From positions 3,820,633-3,884,632 of the forward strand of contig NZ_KI911784.1 in assembly GCF_000516515.1 (NCBI RefSeq): a stretch of 64,000 nt of DNA, read 5' to 3'. The position numbers and the translations under genes are program-made. The number at the start of each line of letters is the position of its first letter. The first letter of the stretch is position 1. The stretch is from Chloroflexus sp. Y-396-1 (lineage in GTDB: Bacteria; Chloroflexota; Chloroflexia; Chloroflexales; Chloroflexaceae). Shown piece by piece: positions 1 to 9,297 of this stretch. Below the pieces are notes generated by a model. It was not told the origin of the DNA. It made no database searches and saw only the letters and a program-made list of their open reading frames with translations.

Positions 1-833
1 TGCCCGAACGTCACCTTGGTCTGGTACCGGTCGCCGAGCCGGGGCGCTGGCAGGAATGGCTAACGAACGTTGCCGACCGGGTTGCTGCTACCATTGATCT
101 CGACCATCTGCTAGACATCGCCCGTACTGCACCACCTCTTGCTGTAACACCGCTCCCAACCGTTTCATCACCTGACACGAACACCAAACCGGTCATCGCA
201 GTTGCTCGTGATGAAGCCTTTAACTTCATCTACCCCGACAACCTCGATCTCTTACAGGCTGCTGGCGCCGAATTAGCCTTCTTCAGCCCGTTACGCGACG
301 TTGCTCTCCCGGAACGTACCGCTGCCATCTATCTGTGTGGAGGGTTTCCTGAAATGTATGCCGCCCAACTGAGCGCTAATGCCACACTGCGCCAGGCGAT
401 TCGCATCGCTGCCGAAGCCGGAATGCCGATATACGCCGAGTGTGGCGGGTTGATGTACCTGACCGAAACCCTCATTGATCAGCACGGTCAGGCTTTCTCG
501 ATGGTCGGTGTGCTGCCCGGTCAATCACGCATGACCCAGCGTCTGACTCTAGGGTATCGCACCATAACGCCCCAAGCTGACACATGGCTCTGGCGTACCG
601 GTGAGACTCTGCGCGGTCACGAGTTTCACTACTCGGTGTGGGCAGAGCGACCACCAACACTACCGTCGCTCTACACCTGTTTGCCCGACGAACTACGGCC
701 TTACACTGCAACCGAAGGTGTGATGATCAAGAATACCCTGGCTTCGTACATTCACCTCCACTTTCTCTCTTTTCCACACGCCGCCGAACGATTCGTTGCC
801 GCAGCGCTGAGAAATGCCAGTAGTAGTAGATAG
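1..833 (+). CDS. cobB: Cobyrinate a,c-diamide synthase, C-terminal part (5' end outside window)
   Basis: The reading frame is open from base 3 to a TAG stop at 833, so the start lies left of the window. The product would be the glutamine-dependent amidase that makes cobyrinate a,c-diamide in cobalamin synthesis. Visible family features are HLGLVP near the start, AVARDEAFNF leading into the glutaminase half, YLCGGFPE, and AECGGLMYL, which holds the amidotransferase nucleophile Cys. A late HLHFLS supplies the expected His. It is followed at 969 by cobU, so this is the downstream end of a cobalamin operon. The family fit is strong; only the N-terminal ATP-binding part is missing from view. Confidence 0.93.
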   Translation, partial: PERHLGLVPVAEPGRWQEWLTNVADRVAATIDLDHLLDIARTAPPLAVTPLPTVSSPDTNTKPVIAVARDEAFNFIYPDNLDLLQAAGAELAFFSPLRDVALPERTAAIYLCGGFPEMYAAQLSANATLRQAIRIAAEAGMPIYAECGGLMYLTETLIDQHGQAFSMVGVLPGQSRMTQRLTLGYRTITPQADTWLWRTGETLRGHEFHYSVWAERPPTLPSLYTCLPDELRPYTATEGVMIKNTLASYIHLHFLSFPHAAERFVAAALRNASSSR

Positions 834-968
834 AGGAGTGAGAAAAGATGTGAGTTCTAAACCTGCACCTGGCGCGTGAGGAATCTCACCTCGCTCAAAA
901 CACCTGTTTGCGTGTGTCTGCAACCTCCGTGCTATCGCCTGTTTCATCATCCAGAAAGGTTATCGCCT

Positions 969-1523
969 ATGAGGAACATCGTCCTCTTCACCGGTGGCGC
1001 TCGCAGCGGTAAAAGTCGCTGTGCCGAACGCTACGCAGCCCGCCTTAGTGAACGGATTGTCTACATAGCAACTGCAACGCCCGATGACGATGAAATGCGC
1101 GAGCGCATCACCAATCACCGTGCTCGACGGCCGGCTACCTGGCATACCATTGAAGCACCGATTGCTGTTGCCAACGCTCTCAACGATCTAACGGCCGGTA
1201 CTGTTGTGCTGCTCGACTGTCTTTCACTGTTGGTCAGTAATCTCTTACTGGCAAATGAATCAGCGCCAGAACCGGCAATTCATCACGAAATCACATCGTT
1301 GCTGTCAACTGCGAGCAGTCGCAACCTCACATTGATTGCCGTTACCAATGAGGTGGGAATGGGTATCGTACCGGCCTACCCACTCGGCAGACGGTATCGC
1401 GATCTGTTGGGATGGGTCAATCAACAGGTGGCGGCAGTGGCACGTGAAGTCTATCTGGTGACCTGCGGTATCGCGGTAGAATTGCGTACCCTGGAGGCAG
1501 CATGGAATCGTACAGTCCAGTAG
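969..1523 (+). CDS. cobU: Adenosylcobinamide kinase / adenosylcobinamide-phosphate guanylyltransferase
   Basis: This bifunctional enzyme phosphorylates adenosylcobinamide and transfers GMP to it during nucleotide-loop assembly. The protein of 184 residues opens with FTGGARSGKSRCAERY, a P-loop in the form typical of CobU/CobP. It continues with YIATATPDDDEMRERI, HRARRP, LLDCLSLLVSNLL and VTNEVGMGIVP, all family landmarks. An in-frame upstream ATG at 876 exists, but 969 is preferred: the conserved beta strand begins there and AGAAAGG lies just upstream. The end overlaps the next gene by 22 bases, which suggests translational coupling. Confidence 0.95.
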   Translation: MRNIVLFTGGARSGKSRCAERYAARLSERIVYIATATPDDDEMRERITNHRARRPATWHTIEAPIAVANALNDLTAGTVVLLDCLSLLVSNLLLANESAPEPAIHHEITSLLSTASSRNLTLIAVTNEVGMGIVPAYPLGRRYRDLLGWVNQQVAAVAREVYLVTCGIAVELRTLEAAWNRTVQ

Positions 1524-2578
1524 TGCACGGTGCACTCGATGAAACTGAACTAGCCCGCTTGGGATTGAGCGCCAGTCAATTGATCGACTTCAGCAGCAAT
1601 ATTAACCCGTTTGGTCCACCCGACTCGGTCTTGCAGGCGCTACGGAGCCTTAATCCCGCACCATATCCTGACCGAAGTTGTCTCCGTTTGCGGACACAAT
1701 TGGCCGCGCTTCACCATTGTGCCACAAACGCCATCCTGGTCGGAAATGGTGCCAACGAGCTGATCCATCTCGTTGCCCGCGCCTTTGGCGAAGCCGGCGC
1801 CTCTGTGCTCGTTGTCGGGCCGACGTATGGCGAGTATGCGCATGCGTCACGACTGGCCGGTATGCAAGTTGTCGAGCTACGGAGCTCGATTGCGACAGGT
1901 TTTCATCCCGATCTTCCCGACCTCTTCACCACCGTCGAACGGCTCCGTCCCCGCCTATGCTGGCTTTGCGTCCCCAATAATCCCACCGGCATTGATCTCT
2001 CACCTGATACGATTGGCGAACTGGCGCGGGCCTGTGTGGCTGTCGGGGGGCGTCTCATCCTTGATCGGGCGTATCTGACTCTCAAACGCAACGCCACTAC
2101 TCACGATCCGCTTGACCATATCAGCGTACCGCACCTGATCCGCATCTACTCGCTTACCAAGAGCTATGCCGTTGCCGGTCTCCGCATCGGTTATCTGATC
2201 GCCGACCCCAAAACGGTAGCCGCTATCGCGCACTTCCAACCGGCGTGGAGTGTTAACAGCGCAGCGCAGGCGGCAGCGCTGGCGATGCTCGCTGACACCA
2301 CATTCCTGCCCACGACATTACCACAGCTCTGGGCAGCCAGCGATGAGCTTGTCCACAACCTGCGTCAGCTCGGTCTGACCGTCTGGCGGGCAGACCTACC
2401 CTTTATGCTCGTTAACTGTACCAATGCAGGGATGGTTCGTCACCAACTGCTCAAGCGTGGGTATGTGGTACGAGACTGCACATCATTTGGTTTGCTGGAA
2501 TGGGTACGAGTTGCACCTCGCCGGCCAGTAGACAATGCACGGCTCCTGGCGGCCTGGCGCGAGATACTGTCTAAATAG
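1502..2578 (+). CDS. cobD: PLP-dependent threonine-phosphate decarboxylase / HisC-like aminotransferase (CobD/CobC type)
   Basis: A 358-residue fold-type I PLP enzyme. SSNINPFGPP near the start, GNGANELIHL, VPNNPTGIDL and the lysine segment YSLTKSYAVAGLRIGY (Schiff-base Lys within SLTK) match the histidinol-phosphate aminotransferase group. Its place between cobU and cobQ points to L-threonine-O-3-phosphate decarboxylase, which makes the aminopropanol linker of cobalamin. Sequence alone does not separate this from a true HisC, so function rests on context. The ATG lies inside the end of cobU. Confidence 0.88.
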   Translation: MESYSPVVHGALDETELARLGLSASQLIDFSSNINPFGPPDSVLQALRSLNPAPYPDRSCLRLRTQLAALHHCATNAILVGNGANELIHLVARAFGEAGASVLVVGPTYGEYAHASRLAGMQVVELRSSIATGFHPDLPDLFTTVERLRPRLCWLCVPNNPTGIDLSPDTIGELARACVAVGGRLILDRAYLTLKRNATTHDPLDHISVPHLIRIYSLTKSYAVAGLRIGYLIADPKTVAAIAHFQPAWSVNSAAQAAALAMLADTTFLPTTLPQLWAASDELVHNLRQLGLTVWRADLPFMLVNCTNAGMVRHQLLKRGYVVRDCTSFGLLEWVRVAPRRPVDNARLLAAWREILSK

Positions 2579-2640
2579 GATAGTGCAGCGAGGGGGCCAT
2601 CTTTCCCTGCAAACCTTATCAACAACGAGAGGATAACCCT

Positions 2641-4125
2641 ATGCCAGCTCCTGTCTTGATGGTTGTCGGTACTGCTTCGTCTGTTGGCAAAAGTACCCTG
2701 GTGACCGCACTCTGCCGGTTGGCCTACCGCCGTGGCTTGCGCGTTGCGCCCTTCAAAGCCCAAAACATGAGCAATAATGCCGCTGTTACTGTGGACGGCA
2801 AAGAAATTGCCCGTAGTACGGCAGTACAGGCTGCTGCCGCTGGAATAGAACCCACTGTAGCCATGAATCCCATTCTCATCAAACCAGAGGGCCAGCGCCG
2901 CAGCCAGATTATTGTCGAAGGTCGGCCCTGGCATACGCTTACCGCCAGCGATTTCTGGCAACGCAAAGCCCAACTCTGGTCGGTGGTTACGCGCAACCTC
3001 GACCATCTACGCGCTACCTACGATCTGGTTATTGCCGAAGGCGCCGGTAGTCCGGTCGAACTCAATCTTAAAGCGGGCGATATTGTCAATATGCGCGTAG
3101 CCCACTACGCGCATGCTCGGACCGTACTTGTCGGCGATATTGATCGCGGTGGCATTTTTGCCCAACTGTTGGGAACCTTAATGCTGCTCGAACCCACCGA
3201 ACGCTCACTCATTACCGGCCTGATCGTCAATCGCTTTCGCGGCGATCCGGCATTGTTCGCCGATGGCATAACTATCTTGCAAGAACGCAGTGGCTTGCCG
3301 GTGTTGGGAGTTGTGCCGTGGCTAGAAGACATCGGCTTACCCGAAGAGGATGCTGTTGCTCTTGAGCACATGCAAGACAGACCGTCTCAAGGCTTGACTA
3401 TTGCGGTCATTCGCTTGCCGGGCATTGCCAACTTCGACGACTTTGATCCGCTTGCTCGTGAGGCTGGCGTGGCAGTGCGTTACATTGAGCATCCTGCGGA
3501 ACTGAGCGGCGCGGCGGCTGTGATTCTCCCCGGCACAAAGCACACGCTGGCGGCTCGCCGTTGGCTACGTGAACGTGGTTTTGATTCTGCACTACACCAG
3601 TTTTCGGGCGCGATTGTCGGTATTTGTGGTGGTTATCAACTGTTGGGTCAACGCATCAGCGATCCGTTGGCCGTCGAAGGTGAAGGTGGCGAAGAGGAGG
3701 GGCTAGGCTTGCTGCCTATCGAAACGACGTTCAGCGCCCAAAAACAAACCACTCGCACCATTGCGTACCCAAACGTCACATGGGCCGGTTGCACCCCCGT
3801 CAGCGGCTACGAAATTCATATGGGTCAAAGCCATCGCTTGAGAACAGTCCAACCTCTGCTACAGATTGTGCAGCGCGGTGCCGATCCAACCACTGCCGAG
3901 GATGGCTGTCTGAGTCCTGACGGACGGATATGGGGTTGCTATCTGCACGGCATCTTTGCCAATGACGATTTTCGTCGCGGATGGTTACGTCAGTTGGGCT
4001 GGCAACCGGCACCGATCAATAACCCAACCGTTGATCCTTTTGACCGATTAGCCGATCATGTTGCCGCAGCACTTGGCCCAACAGTGATTGAAAAACTGTT
4101 AAGCGGTGAGAGTAAAAACGACTAA
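2641..4125 (+). CDS. cobQ: Cobyric acid synthase, glutamine-hydrolysing
   Basis: This enzyme amidates four side chains of adenosylcobyrinate a,c-diamide using glutamine and ATP. The 494-residue length is normal. The N-terminal dethiobiotin-synthetase-like domain shows [17 protein letters not shown] and [11 protein letters not shown], followed by [11 protein letters not shown] and [15 protein letters not shown]. The C-terminal class I glutaminase domain has [11 protein letters not shown], with the nucleophile Cys, and the His in YLHGIFAND. The start has an AGAGGAT ribosome-binding site. It sits 62 bases after cobD, probably in the same operon, and is its last recognisable cobalamin gene. Confidence 0.96.
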   Translation: MPAPVLMVVGTASSVGKSTLVTALCRLAYRRGLRVAPFKAQNMSNNAAVTVDGKEIARSTAVQAAAAGIEPTVAMNPILIKPEGQRRSQIIVEGRPWHTLTASDFWQRKAQLWSVVTRNLDHLRATYDLVIAEGAGSPVELNLKAGDIVNMRVAHYAHARTVLVGDIDRGGIFAQLLGTLMLLEPTERSLITGLIVNRFRGDPALFADGITILQERSGLPVLGVVPWLEDIGLPEEDAVALEHMQDRPSQGLTIAVIRLPGIANFDDFDPLAREAGVAVRYIEHPAELSGAAAVILPGTKHTLAARRWLRERGFDSALHQFSGAIVGICGGYQLLGQRISDPLAVEGEGGEEEGLGLLPIETTFSAQKQTTRTIAYPNVTWAGCTPVSGYEIHMGQSHRLRTVQPLLQIVQRGADPTTAEDGCLSPDGRIWGCYLHGIFANDDFRRGWLRQLGWQPAPINNPTVDPFDRLADHVAAALGPTVIEKLLSGESKND

Positions 4126-4547
4126 ACGCAGGTCAACCGCCTCTGCTGCCAGGTCAGGGCATCTCGACGTTTTCAGTTTTTAGTCGTGTTCGTCGAAGGT
4201 TTTTCATATTCTCACGCCCATCCCTGAGCTGTGCCGTTTGCCTGTGAGCACGGGCCTCTGGCCCGAATCCTGCAATGTCAGGGAAGGAACCATCGTTTAG
4301 CGCATTAACACGTTATCACCTCCAGGTCCCCGCTTGCGGGGGGGTGAAGAAGAAACCTAGTACGTACAATAGGCGAGTTGAGAAGCCTGAAGTACCTCTC
4401 AATCTTAAATATGCCTGGTGATATGTTCATTTGTCGATCTCCACAGGGGCATGGGCCTTTTTCCGTCTGCTCTCTCCTCCATCATTAACTACCGGATAGG
4501 GAAAGAGCTTTGAAAAGCCTCCGGGCACGCTATCAATTGACGTTGCC
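4126..4547. other. Intergenic region without a recognised gene
   Basis: These 422 bases separate the cobalamin operon from a convergent minus-strand gene. No ORF with family features was seen. A short palindrome, CGGGCCTCTGGCCCG, lies near 4252, and a similar one lies near 27853, so it belongs to a dispersed repeat. A GC-rich stretch with a run of G follows near 4328. Transcription termination from both sides is a plausible role, but no canonical hairpin plus U-tract was identified. Confidence 0.5.
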
Positions 4548-5276
4548 TTATCGCGCCAGCACAGTCTGCCACTTGCTCCACCGCTGCATGCGAGCACTTA
4601 CTGCACCGGCAATGCCGCGCCAGCCCCAAGACTGACCAACCACTATCGTTTTGCCGCGCTGTAATGCCTCCCGTAAATGGTCAACGGTATGACCGGCAAA
4701 CAGGGTACGGCCTGATCCAATCGTGGCAAGATGATGCGCATCGCTGCCGCCAAGCTGGGTCAGACCATACTCCTGAGCTTTCTGGAGGGCACGACGATTA
4801 TTGAGCGGATTCCAGAGACTGGCATTAAAGACCTCAATCCCGTCGAGGATGCGCCAGTCTATGTCGTTACGTTCAGGCCCTAGCAAGTGTTGACGTCCAA
4901 CCGATGGTACCAGTGCACCGAATGGATGGGCAGCAAACACCATACCATTTTGCTCACGCACATGAGCGACTGTTTCGGTAAGGCTGAGGCCTGCCGGGAT
5001 GGGGTGTTCGATAAACAACGCCAGCACGTGCCCGATCTGGGTCGAGATTTCACAACCGACGATCACCTCGATACCGTAGTGCGGTGCCAGGCGGCGTGCC
5101 TCTAATGCTCCTGCCAGAGTATTGTGATCGGTGATCGCAATAATGCGCAGATCGGTATGTGTTGCAACATACGACAACACCGCCTCAGGAGAGGCGGTGC
5201 CGTCACTAGCTGTAGTATGAATGTGTAGGTCGGCTGCGCTGAATGAAGCTGTCACAGGTTGTGCTCCTTCTTCCAC
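4548..5276 (-). CDS. PHP-domain metal-dependent phosphoesterase
   Basis: A 242-residue protein of the PHP superfamily, hydrolases with a multi-metal site. The signature DLHIHTTASDGT appears at about residues 16-27 and ITDHNTLAGA at about 50. Later conserved residues include the Glu in VIVGCEIST, the His in FAAHPFGAL and GGSDAHHL near the C terminus. The arrangement matches stand-alone PHP proteins of the YciV/TrpH type, some of which act on 3',5'-nucleoside bisphosphates or RNA 5' ends; the substrate here is unknown. It lies downstream of arginase on the same strand, with about 100 bases between them. Confidence 0.85.
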   Translation of the reverse strand: MEEGAQPVTASFSAADLHIHTTASDGTASPEAVLSYVATHTDLRIIAITDHNTLAGALEARRLAPHYGIEVIVGCEISTQIGHVLALFIEHPIPAGLSLTETVAHVREQNGMVFAAHPFGALVPSVGRQHLLGPERNDIDWRILDGIEVFNASLWNPLNNRRALQKAQEYGLTQLGGSDAHHLATIGSGRTLFAGHTVDHLREALQRGKTIVVGQSWGWRGIAGAVSARMQRWSKWQTVLAR

Positions 5277-5358
5277 TATTCCCGCTAAAGCATAACTGCG
5301 ATGGATGAAGGAAGGATGATACAGCCATCAAGTGCAGATTAAAAATCAGGTAAGCTTT

Positions 5359-5374
5359 TGTGATGAGTGTCACG
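5359..5374. promoter_or_regulatory. Possible CRP/FNR-family binding site
   Basis: The sequence reads TGTGA, six bases, TCACG, a near match to the TGTGA-N6-TCACA consensus of CRP/FNR-family regulators. It lies just after the arginase stop and about 83 bases upstream of the minus-strand PHP gene start. This is pattern matching only; no regulator gene is in the window, and one such match can occur by chance. Confidence 0.3.
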
Positions 5375-5377
5375 CAC

Positions 5378-6286
5378 TTACAAAATTCGCTTGCCCAGAG
5401 CCGACAACACCAGATCAACCGCCAATTGTGCTGTTGCATTACGTTCATCAAGAATTGGATTTACTTCCACAACATCAAGACTGCGCAGTGCACCACTCTC
5501 GGCTATCAACTCCATCGCTAGATGTGCCTCACGCGCCGAAATGCCGCTATTCACCGGGGTACCGACACCCGGCGCTTCGCGTGGATCAACGACATCGAGA
5601 TCAAAACTCAGGTGAAATCCTGCAGTGTCAGTGGTCGCGATAGTCAGGGCCTTTTCCACGACAGTCGCCATCCCACAGCGGTCGATCTCGTGCATAGTAA
5701 AGACAGTTACTGACGAAGCGCGCAGTGCTTCTCGTTCGAGCGGATCGAGATCGCGTACCCCTATCAACACTACTCGTGTCGGATCGAAAGCCGGTACCCG
5801 ACCGGCCAGCGTGGTCAGCGACGGATGACCGCGCCCAGTCAATACTGCCAGCGGCATCCCGTGAATATTACCACTCGGCGTAGTATGTTCGTCATTAAAA
5901 TCAGCATGGGCATCGATCCAGATCAGGCCAAGGCGACGATGACGCGCACTGCCACTTGCCGAACCTATTGTCAGACTGTGATCGCCGCCTAACATCAAAG
6001 GGAACATCCCCTGTTGAACGATGTCGGCCACCTGCTGCGCCAGGTGTTCACACATCTTAGCAATCGGTTCAAGGTAGCGTAACCGTGCATTGGGGGGTGG
6101 CGGTGGTGAGGTTTCAACCATCGGTGTCGCCAGATTACCACAATCGACCACCCGGTAGCCTAATTCACCAAGACGACGGCTCAGACCGGCGTAGCGGATC
6201 GCACTCGGTCCCATATCGACGCCGCGTCGTCCTGCCCCTAGATCAATCGGTACCCCAAGGACCGCAATCTGTGGTTTGGTCGTCAT
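5378..6286 (-). CDS. rocF: Arginase
   Basis: This ureohydrolase splits arginine to ornithine and urea with two Mn ions. All metal-binding segments are present in the 302-residue protein: GGDHSLTIGS, WIDAHADFNDEHTTPSGN and SFDLDVVDPREAPGVGTPV. The N terminus VLGVPIDLGAGRRGVDMGPS is typical of true arginases rather than agmatinases. The ATG at 6286 overlaps the stop of the upstream ArsA-like gene by four bases (ATGA), so the two are probably translated together, although no functional link is obvious. Confidence 0.93.
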   Translation of the reverse strand: MTTKPQIAVLGVPIDLGAGRRGVDMGPSAIRYAGLSRRLGELGYRVVDCGNLATPMVETSPPPPPNARLRYLEPIAKMCEHLAQQVADIVQQGMFPLMLGGDHSLTIGSASGSARHRRLGLIWIDAHADFNDEHTTPSGNIHGMPLAVLTGRGHPSLTTLAGRVPAFDPTRVVLIGVRDLDPLEREALRASSVTVFTMHEIDRCGMATVVEKALTIATTDTAGFHLSFDLDVVDPREAPGVGTPVNSGISAREAHLAMELIAESGALRSLDVVEVNPILDERNATAQLAVDLVLSALGKRIL

Positions 6287-7497
6287 AAAGAAGTCGATTC
6301 CTCTTTCTCATCAGACGCATCGGTCTGTAACGACAGTGTTTCTGGCGGGCCAAAGAAGACTTCAAGGACACCGTTGCGGAAGTACGCACGCCGTGCCGGA
6401 CGCTCGGCCAGGGTTGTTGGCAGCAACATATCACGGCGGAAGTTACCGATTTCAATAAACAACTCATCACCGCGCTTGGTCATCGAAACCTTTCCAATCT
6501 CGACGTGCGGTAATGGCAGGCGTAACACATACTCATCGCCTTGCTTCACAATCTCTTGCGTCTTCCCGATAAAATGAACTTTGACCGGATCATCATCACC
6601 GAACAATTGCTGACCAACTATCGACAAATCTTTTATGCCGGCGAGATCACGGGCATAGTAGGGGCTTTCCCAGATCGGCAAGGGCCGGAAGAGATCGTAG
6701 ACCATCTGACGATAACCCTGCTGAATGCGGGCTAATTCCTGCATAAAAGCCCCTTCCACCCTATCGACCGGTAACACCCGATTGAGCACGACCCCATCAA
6801 CTGGATAGCCAAATAAGGCCAGATAGGTTGAAGCCCGTTGCGCCTCTTTGATCACCATCCGTTCAGGATTGACCACCAGCCGGTAAGAACTGATTTGGGG
6901 ATCGGTCAATGTTGCTCGCAGCGCTTCTACACCCTTGGTCAGTCGTTCGAGTTTAGAAAACACATCGGTTGCCGGTACCAATTGCTTGACCAACGGTCGC
7001 GCCACTTTAAGTGTGGTCGGTTCCCAATCCATCACACGCGCTGCGTACCACAGAAAAGTTTCGGGCATTGTTAGCAAACGCACCGTTTCACCGGTGGGGG
7101 CAGCATCAACAATCACAACATCGAAATTGCCTTCACGCGCCTGTCGTCGAATGTGGAGCAGACTTACCACTTCTTCCATGCCGGGGATAATAGCGAGCTC
7201 TTCGGCTGCCACTTCATCAACCCCTCGGCGGCGGAGCAGGTTACTCAGGTACACCCGTAGTTCACCCCAATGCTGGCGTACCTCATCGAGCACATTGATC
7301 TCCTGCCCCCACAAACGTTCGCCAATCTGCGTAGGTAATGAACCTAATGGAGTGTCAAGTGCATCGGCCAGACTATGCGCTACATCGGTACTGACAACCA
7401 GGGTGCGATAGCCTAATTCGGCTGCCCGTACTGCTGTTGCTGCCGAGGTAGTAGTTTTGCCGACGCCGCCTTTGCCGAGATAGAGGATCAGCCGCAT
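6283..7497 (-). CDS. ArsA/Get3-family ATPase with C-terminal HSP20-like domain
   Basis: A 404-residue single-unit ArsA/Get3-type ATPase. The deviant P-loop LGKGGVGKTTTSAAT starts at residue 7. VVSTDVAHSLADAL and VIVDAAPTGETVRLL (switch regions) follow. The last 90 residues form a beta-rich segment (LRLPLPHVEIGKVSMTK, then FRNGVLEVFFG) resembling the small HSP20-like domain appended to many bacterial ArsA proteins. The protein contains no cysteine at all, so the arsenite-binding thiols of plasmid ArsA are absent. No arsB or arsR is nearby. A Get3-like chaperone or another role fits better than arsenite export. Confidence 0.86.
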   Translation of the reverse strand: MRLILYLGKGGVGKTTTSAATAVRAAELGYRTLVVSTDVAHSLADALDTPLGSLPTQIGERLWGQEINVLDEVRQHWGELRVYLSNLLRRRGVDEVAAEELAIIPGMEEVVSLLHIRRQAREGNFDVVIVDAAPTGETVRLLTMPETFLWYAARVMDWEPTTLKVARPLVKQLVPATDVFSKLERLTKGVEALRATLTDPQISSYRLVVNPERMVIKEAQRASTYLALFGYPVDGVVLNRVLPVDRVEGAFMQELARIQQGYRQMVYDLFRPLPIWESPYYARDLAGIKDLSIVGQQLFGDDDPVKVHFIGKTQEIVKQGDEYVLRLPLPHVEIGKVSMTKRGDELFIEIGNFRRDMLLPTTLAERPARRAYFRNGVLEVFFGPPETLSLQTDASDEKEESTSL

Positions 7498-7664
7498 TGA
7501 TGCATCCTTTGTTTATAGGTTATTCTACACGGAAACTACTATCTGCTGTCGATGCGACGCCGCATCAATTGTATATGTTGCAGTTCAGCCCGTCAATCTT
7601 CTATGGTACACTATTCATGATAATACCTAAACACTACTGCTACATCAAGATGTAAGGAAATTCA

Positions 7665-8180
7665 GTGCTTTCCGATCTTTTTCTTATTCGTCATGGGCAA
7701 CCAATTCACAATCCGTCTATTCCGTACCAGCTTCCGCCAGGCCCTGATTTGTCTGAACGTGGTCGGGCCGAGGCGCGTCAGGTAGCAGCATTTCTGGCCG
7801 ATAAAGGGGTAGAGCAACTTCTAGTCTCGCCATTTGCCCGCACGACCCAAACGGCAGAGGTGCTAGTCGATTCCCTTGGATTACCGGTCTCATTTACCAC
7901 ACTAGTACAGGAACATGCACCGGGGGAGACATTTGAGCAGGTGCGGGCGCGGGTGCGCGAGGTGCTAGCCAGTCTGTTCGATTCGCCGTATCAGCGGGTT
8001 GCTATCATTACGCATGGCTCACCAATTCGTGCATTTCTGCTCGAACTAAGCCATGATCAGATCGATCTCCGTTCCCATGTTTACCCCGGTGGCAACCCGG
8101 CGCCAACCTGCGGTGTCTGGCACGTCAGCTTCTCGCCACAACGTGCATGCCGCTTTGATCTGGTATTTAAACCGTCGTAA
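7665..8180 (+). CDS. Histidine phosphatase (phosphoglycerate mutase-like) family protein
   Basis: A 171-residue member of the histidine phosphatase superfamily. The catalytic RHG motif lies in FLIRHGQPIHN near the start, the second core His in IITHGSPIRAFL, and the conserved Arg in SPFARTTQTAEVL. Start is GTG at 7665, with TAAGGAAA just upstream. The protein is short, so it is more likely a broad phosphatase or an alpha-ribazole phosphatase-like enzyme than glycolytic mutase. It precedes the sirtuin gene by 18 bases, so the two probably form an operon. Confidence 0.85.
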   Translation: MLSDLFLIRHGQPIHNPSIPYQLPPGPDLSERGRAEARQVAAFLADKGVEQLLVSPFARTTQTAEVLVDSLGLPVSFTTLVQEHAPGETFEQVRARVREVLASLFDSPYQRVAIITHGSPIRAFLLELSHDQIDLRSHVYPGGNPAPTCGVWHVSFSPQRACRFDLVFKPS

Positions 8181-8198
8181 ATCGGGCGGAGATGAGGT

Positions 8199-8951
8199 AT
8201 GAGCGATCTTGATGAGATTATCACTGCTCTAGCGCACCATCTGCATGCCGCGCAGCACGTGACCGTCTTGACCGGTGCAGGTATCTCGGCGGAAAGTGGT
8301 ATTCCTACGTTCCGCGATGCCCAAACCGGTCTCTGGTCGCAGTTTGATCCGGAAGAACTGGCTTCACCGGCGGGCTTTGTCCGCAATCCAGGATTGGTCT
8401 GGCGCTGGTATGCCGAGCGACGGATCAAAGCCTGTGCTGCTCAGCCCAATCCGGCTCATTATGCCCTGGTCGATCTGGCGAAGATGGTGCCAAAGTTGAC
8501 CCTCATCACGCAGAATATTGATGGTTTGCACCAGCGTGCCGGTAGTCAAGATGTGATCGAATTACACGGTAGTCTTCATCGTGCCCGCTGCATGGCCGAC
8601 GGTACCGTGCATACAACCTGGGATTACGATGAAGAGCTACCCCAATGTCCCGACTGTGGCGCTTTGTTGCGTCCCGATGTCGTCTGGTTCGGTGAATATC
8701 TCCCACCCGCTGCCCTAGAGGCAGCTTACGCTGCAACGCTTGATTGCGATGTCTTCCTCTCAATTGGTACGTCAGGCGTTGTCGAACCGGCAGCCTCTCT
8801 GCCGCGAATCGCTCTAGCTCGCGGGGCAACCGTTTTGATCCTCAACCTCGAACAAACTATTGCGGCTCGCCCACCGCTATTCACCATCAATGGCAAAGCT
8901 GGCGAGGTGTTACCGTGTCTGGTCGCGACGATGCGGAATCTGAGAGCGTGA
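8199..8951 (+). CDS. Sirtuin NAD-dependent protein deacylase (class III-like)
   Basis: This enzyme removes acyl groups from lysines using NAD. The 250-residue protein shows the Rossmann motif VLTGAGISAESGIPTFRD, the active-site segment TQNIDGLHQRAGS followed by IELHGSLHRARC, and VVWFGEYLPP. WYAERR carries the Tyr-x-x-Arg pair that, in class III sirtuins such as human SIRT5 and E. coli CobB, favours succinyl or malonyl groups. The zinc ribbon is incomplete: CPDCG is present, but only one Cys (ARCMAD) stands at the first knuckle. A deacylase acting on acyl-CoA-derived modifications would suit a metabolism rich in such CoA esters. Confidence 0.92.
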   Translation: MSDLDEIITALAHHLHAAQHVTVLTGAGISAESGIPTFRDAQTGLWSQFDPEELASPAGFVRNPGLVWRWYAERRIKACAAQPNPAHYALVDLAKMVPKLTLITQNIDGLHQRAGSQDVIELHGSLHRARCMADGTVHTTWDYDEELPQCPDCGALLRPDVVWFGEYLPPAALEAAYAATLDCDVFLSIGTSGVVEPAASLPRIALARGATVLILNLEQTIAARPPLFTINGKAGEVLPCLVATMRNLRA

Positions 8952-9049
8952 TTCAGAAACCTGGGCTTTTGATGAGTCTTGACCATGACATCTCCATCAT
9001 GGTCAGGAAAACGGTGGCAGTGTCGGTGCTGCGAGCACGCCTGGTGGCC

Positions 9050-9297
9050 CTCACCTTCCCCCCAGCCCCCTTCCTCTCCCACGCTGCGGGAGAGGAAGGG
9101 GGAGTTTGCCACCACACCTTCCCCCAGCCCCCCGTCCGCTCCGCCACGGGAAGCGGCAGAGGGGCCGGGGGTGAGGGCTACCCTCACCTTCCCCCCAGCC
9201 CCCTTCCTCTCCCATGCTGCGGGAGAGGAAGGGGGAGTATGCCACCACACCTTTCCCCAGCCCCCCGTCCGCTCCGCCACGGGAAGCGGCAGAGGGG
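9050..9297. repeat. 133-bp tandem direct repeat made of palindromic GC-rich elements
   Basis: Two near-identical copies, beginning at 9050 and 9183, lie between the sirtuin and the next gene. Each copy contains two inverted repeats: CTTCCTCTCCCACGCTGC with its complement GGGAGAGGAAGG, and CCGCTCC around ACGGGAAGCGG. A partial third element is at 9355-9400. The same CCTCTCCC/GGGAGAGG palindrome recurs at 10561, 41023 and 47340, so this is a dispersed repetitive family resembling REP elements. Apparent ORFs through it are low-complexity Pro/Ser shadows. Confidence 0.85.

Noticed and set aside
6283-7497. Arsenite efflux ATPase
   Set aside because: No cysteines, a single ATPase unit and no ars genes nearby, so only the broader ArsA/Get3 family is supported.
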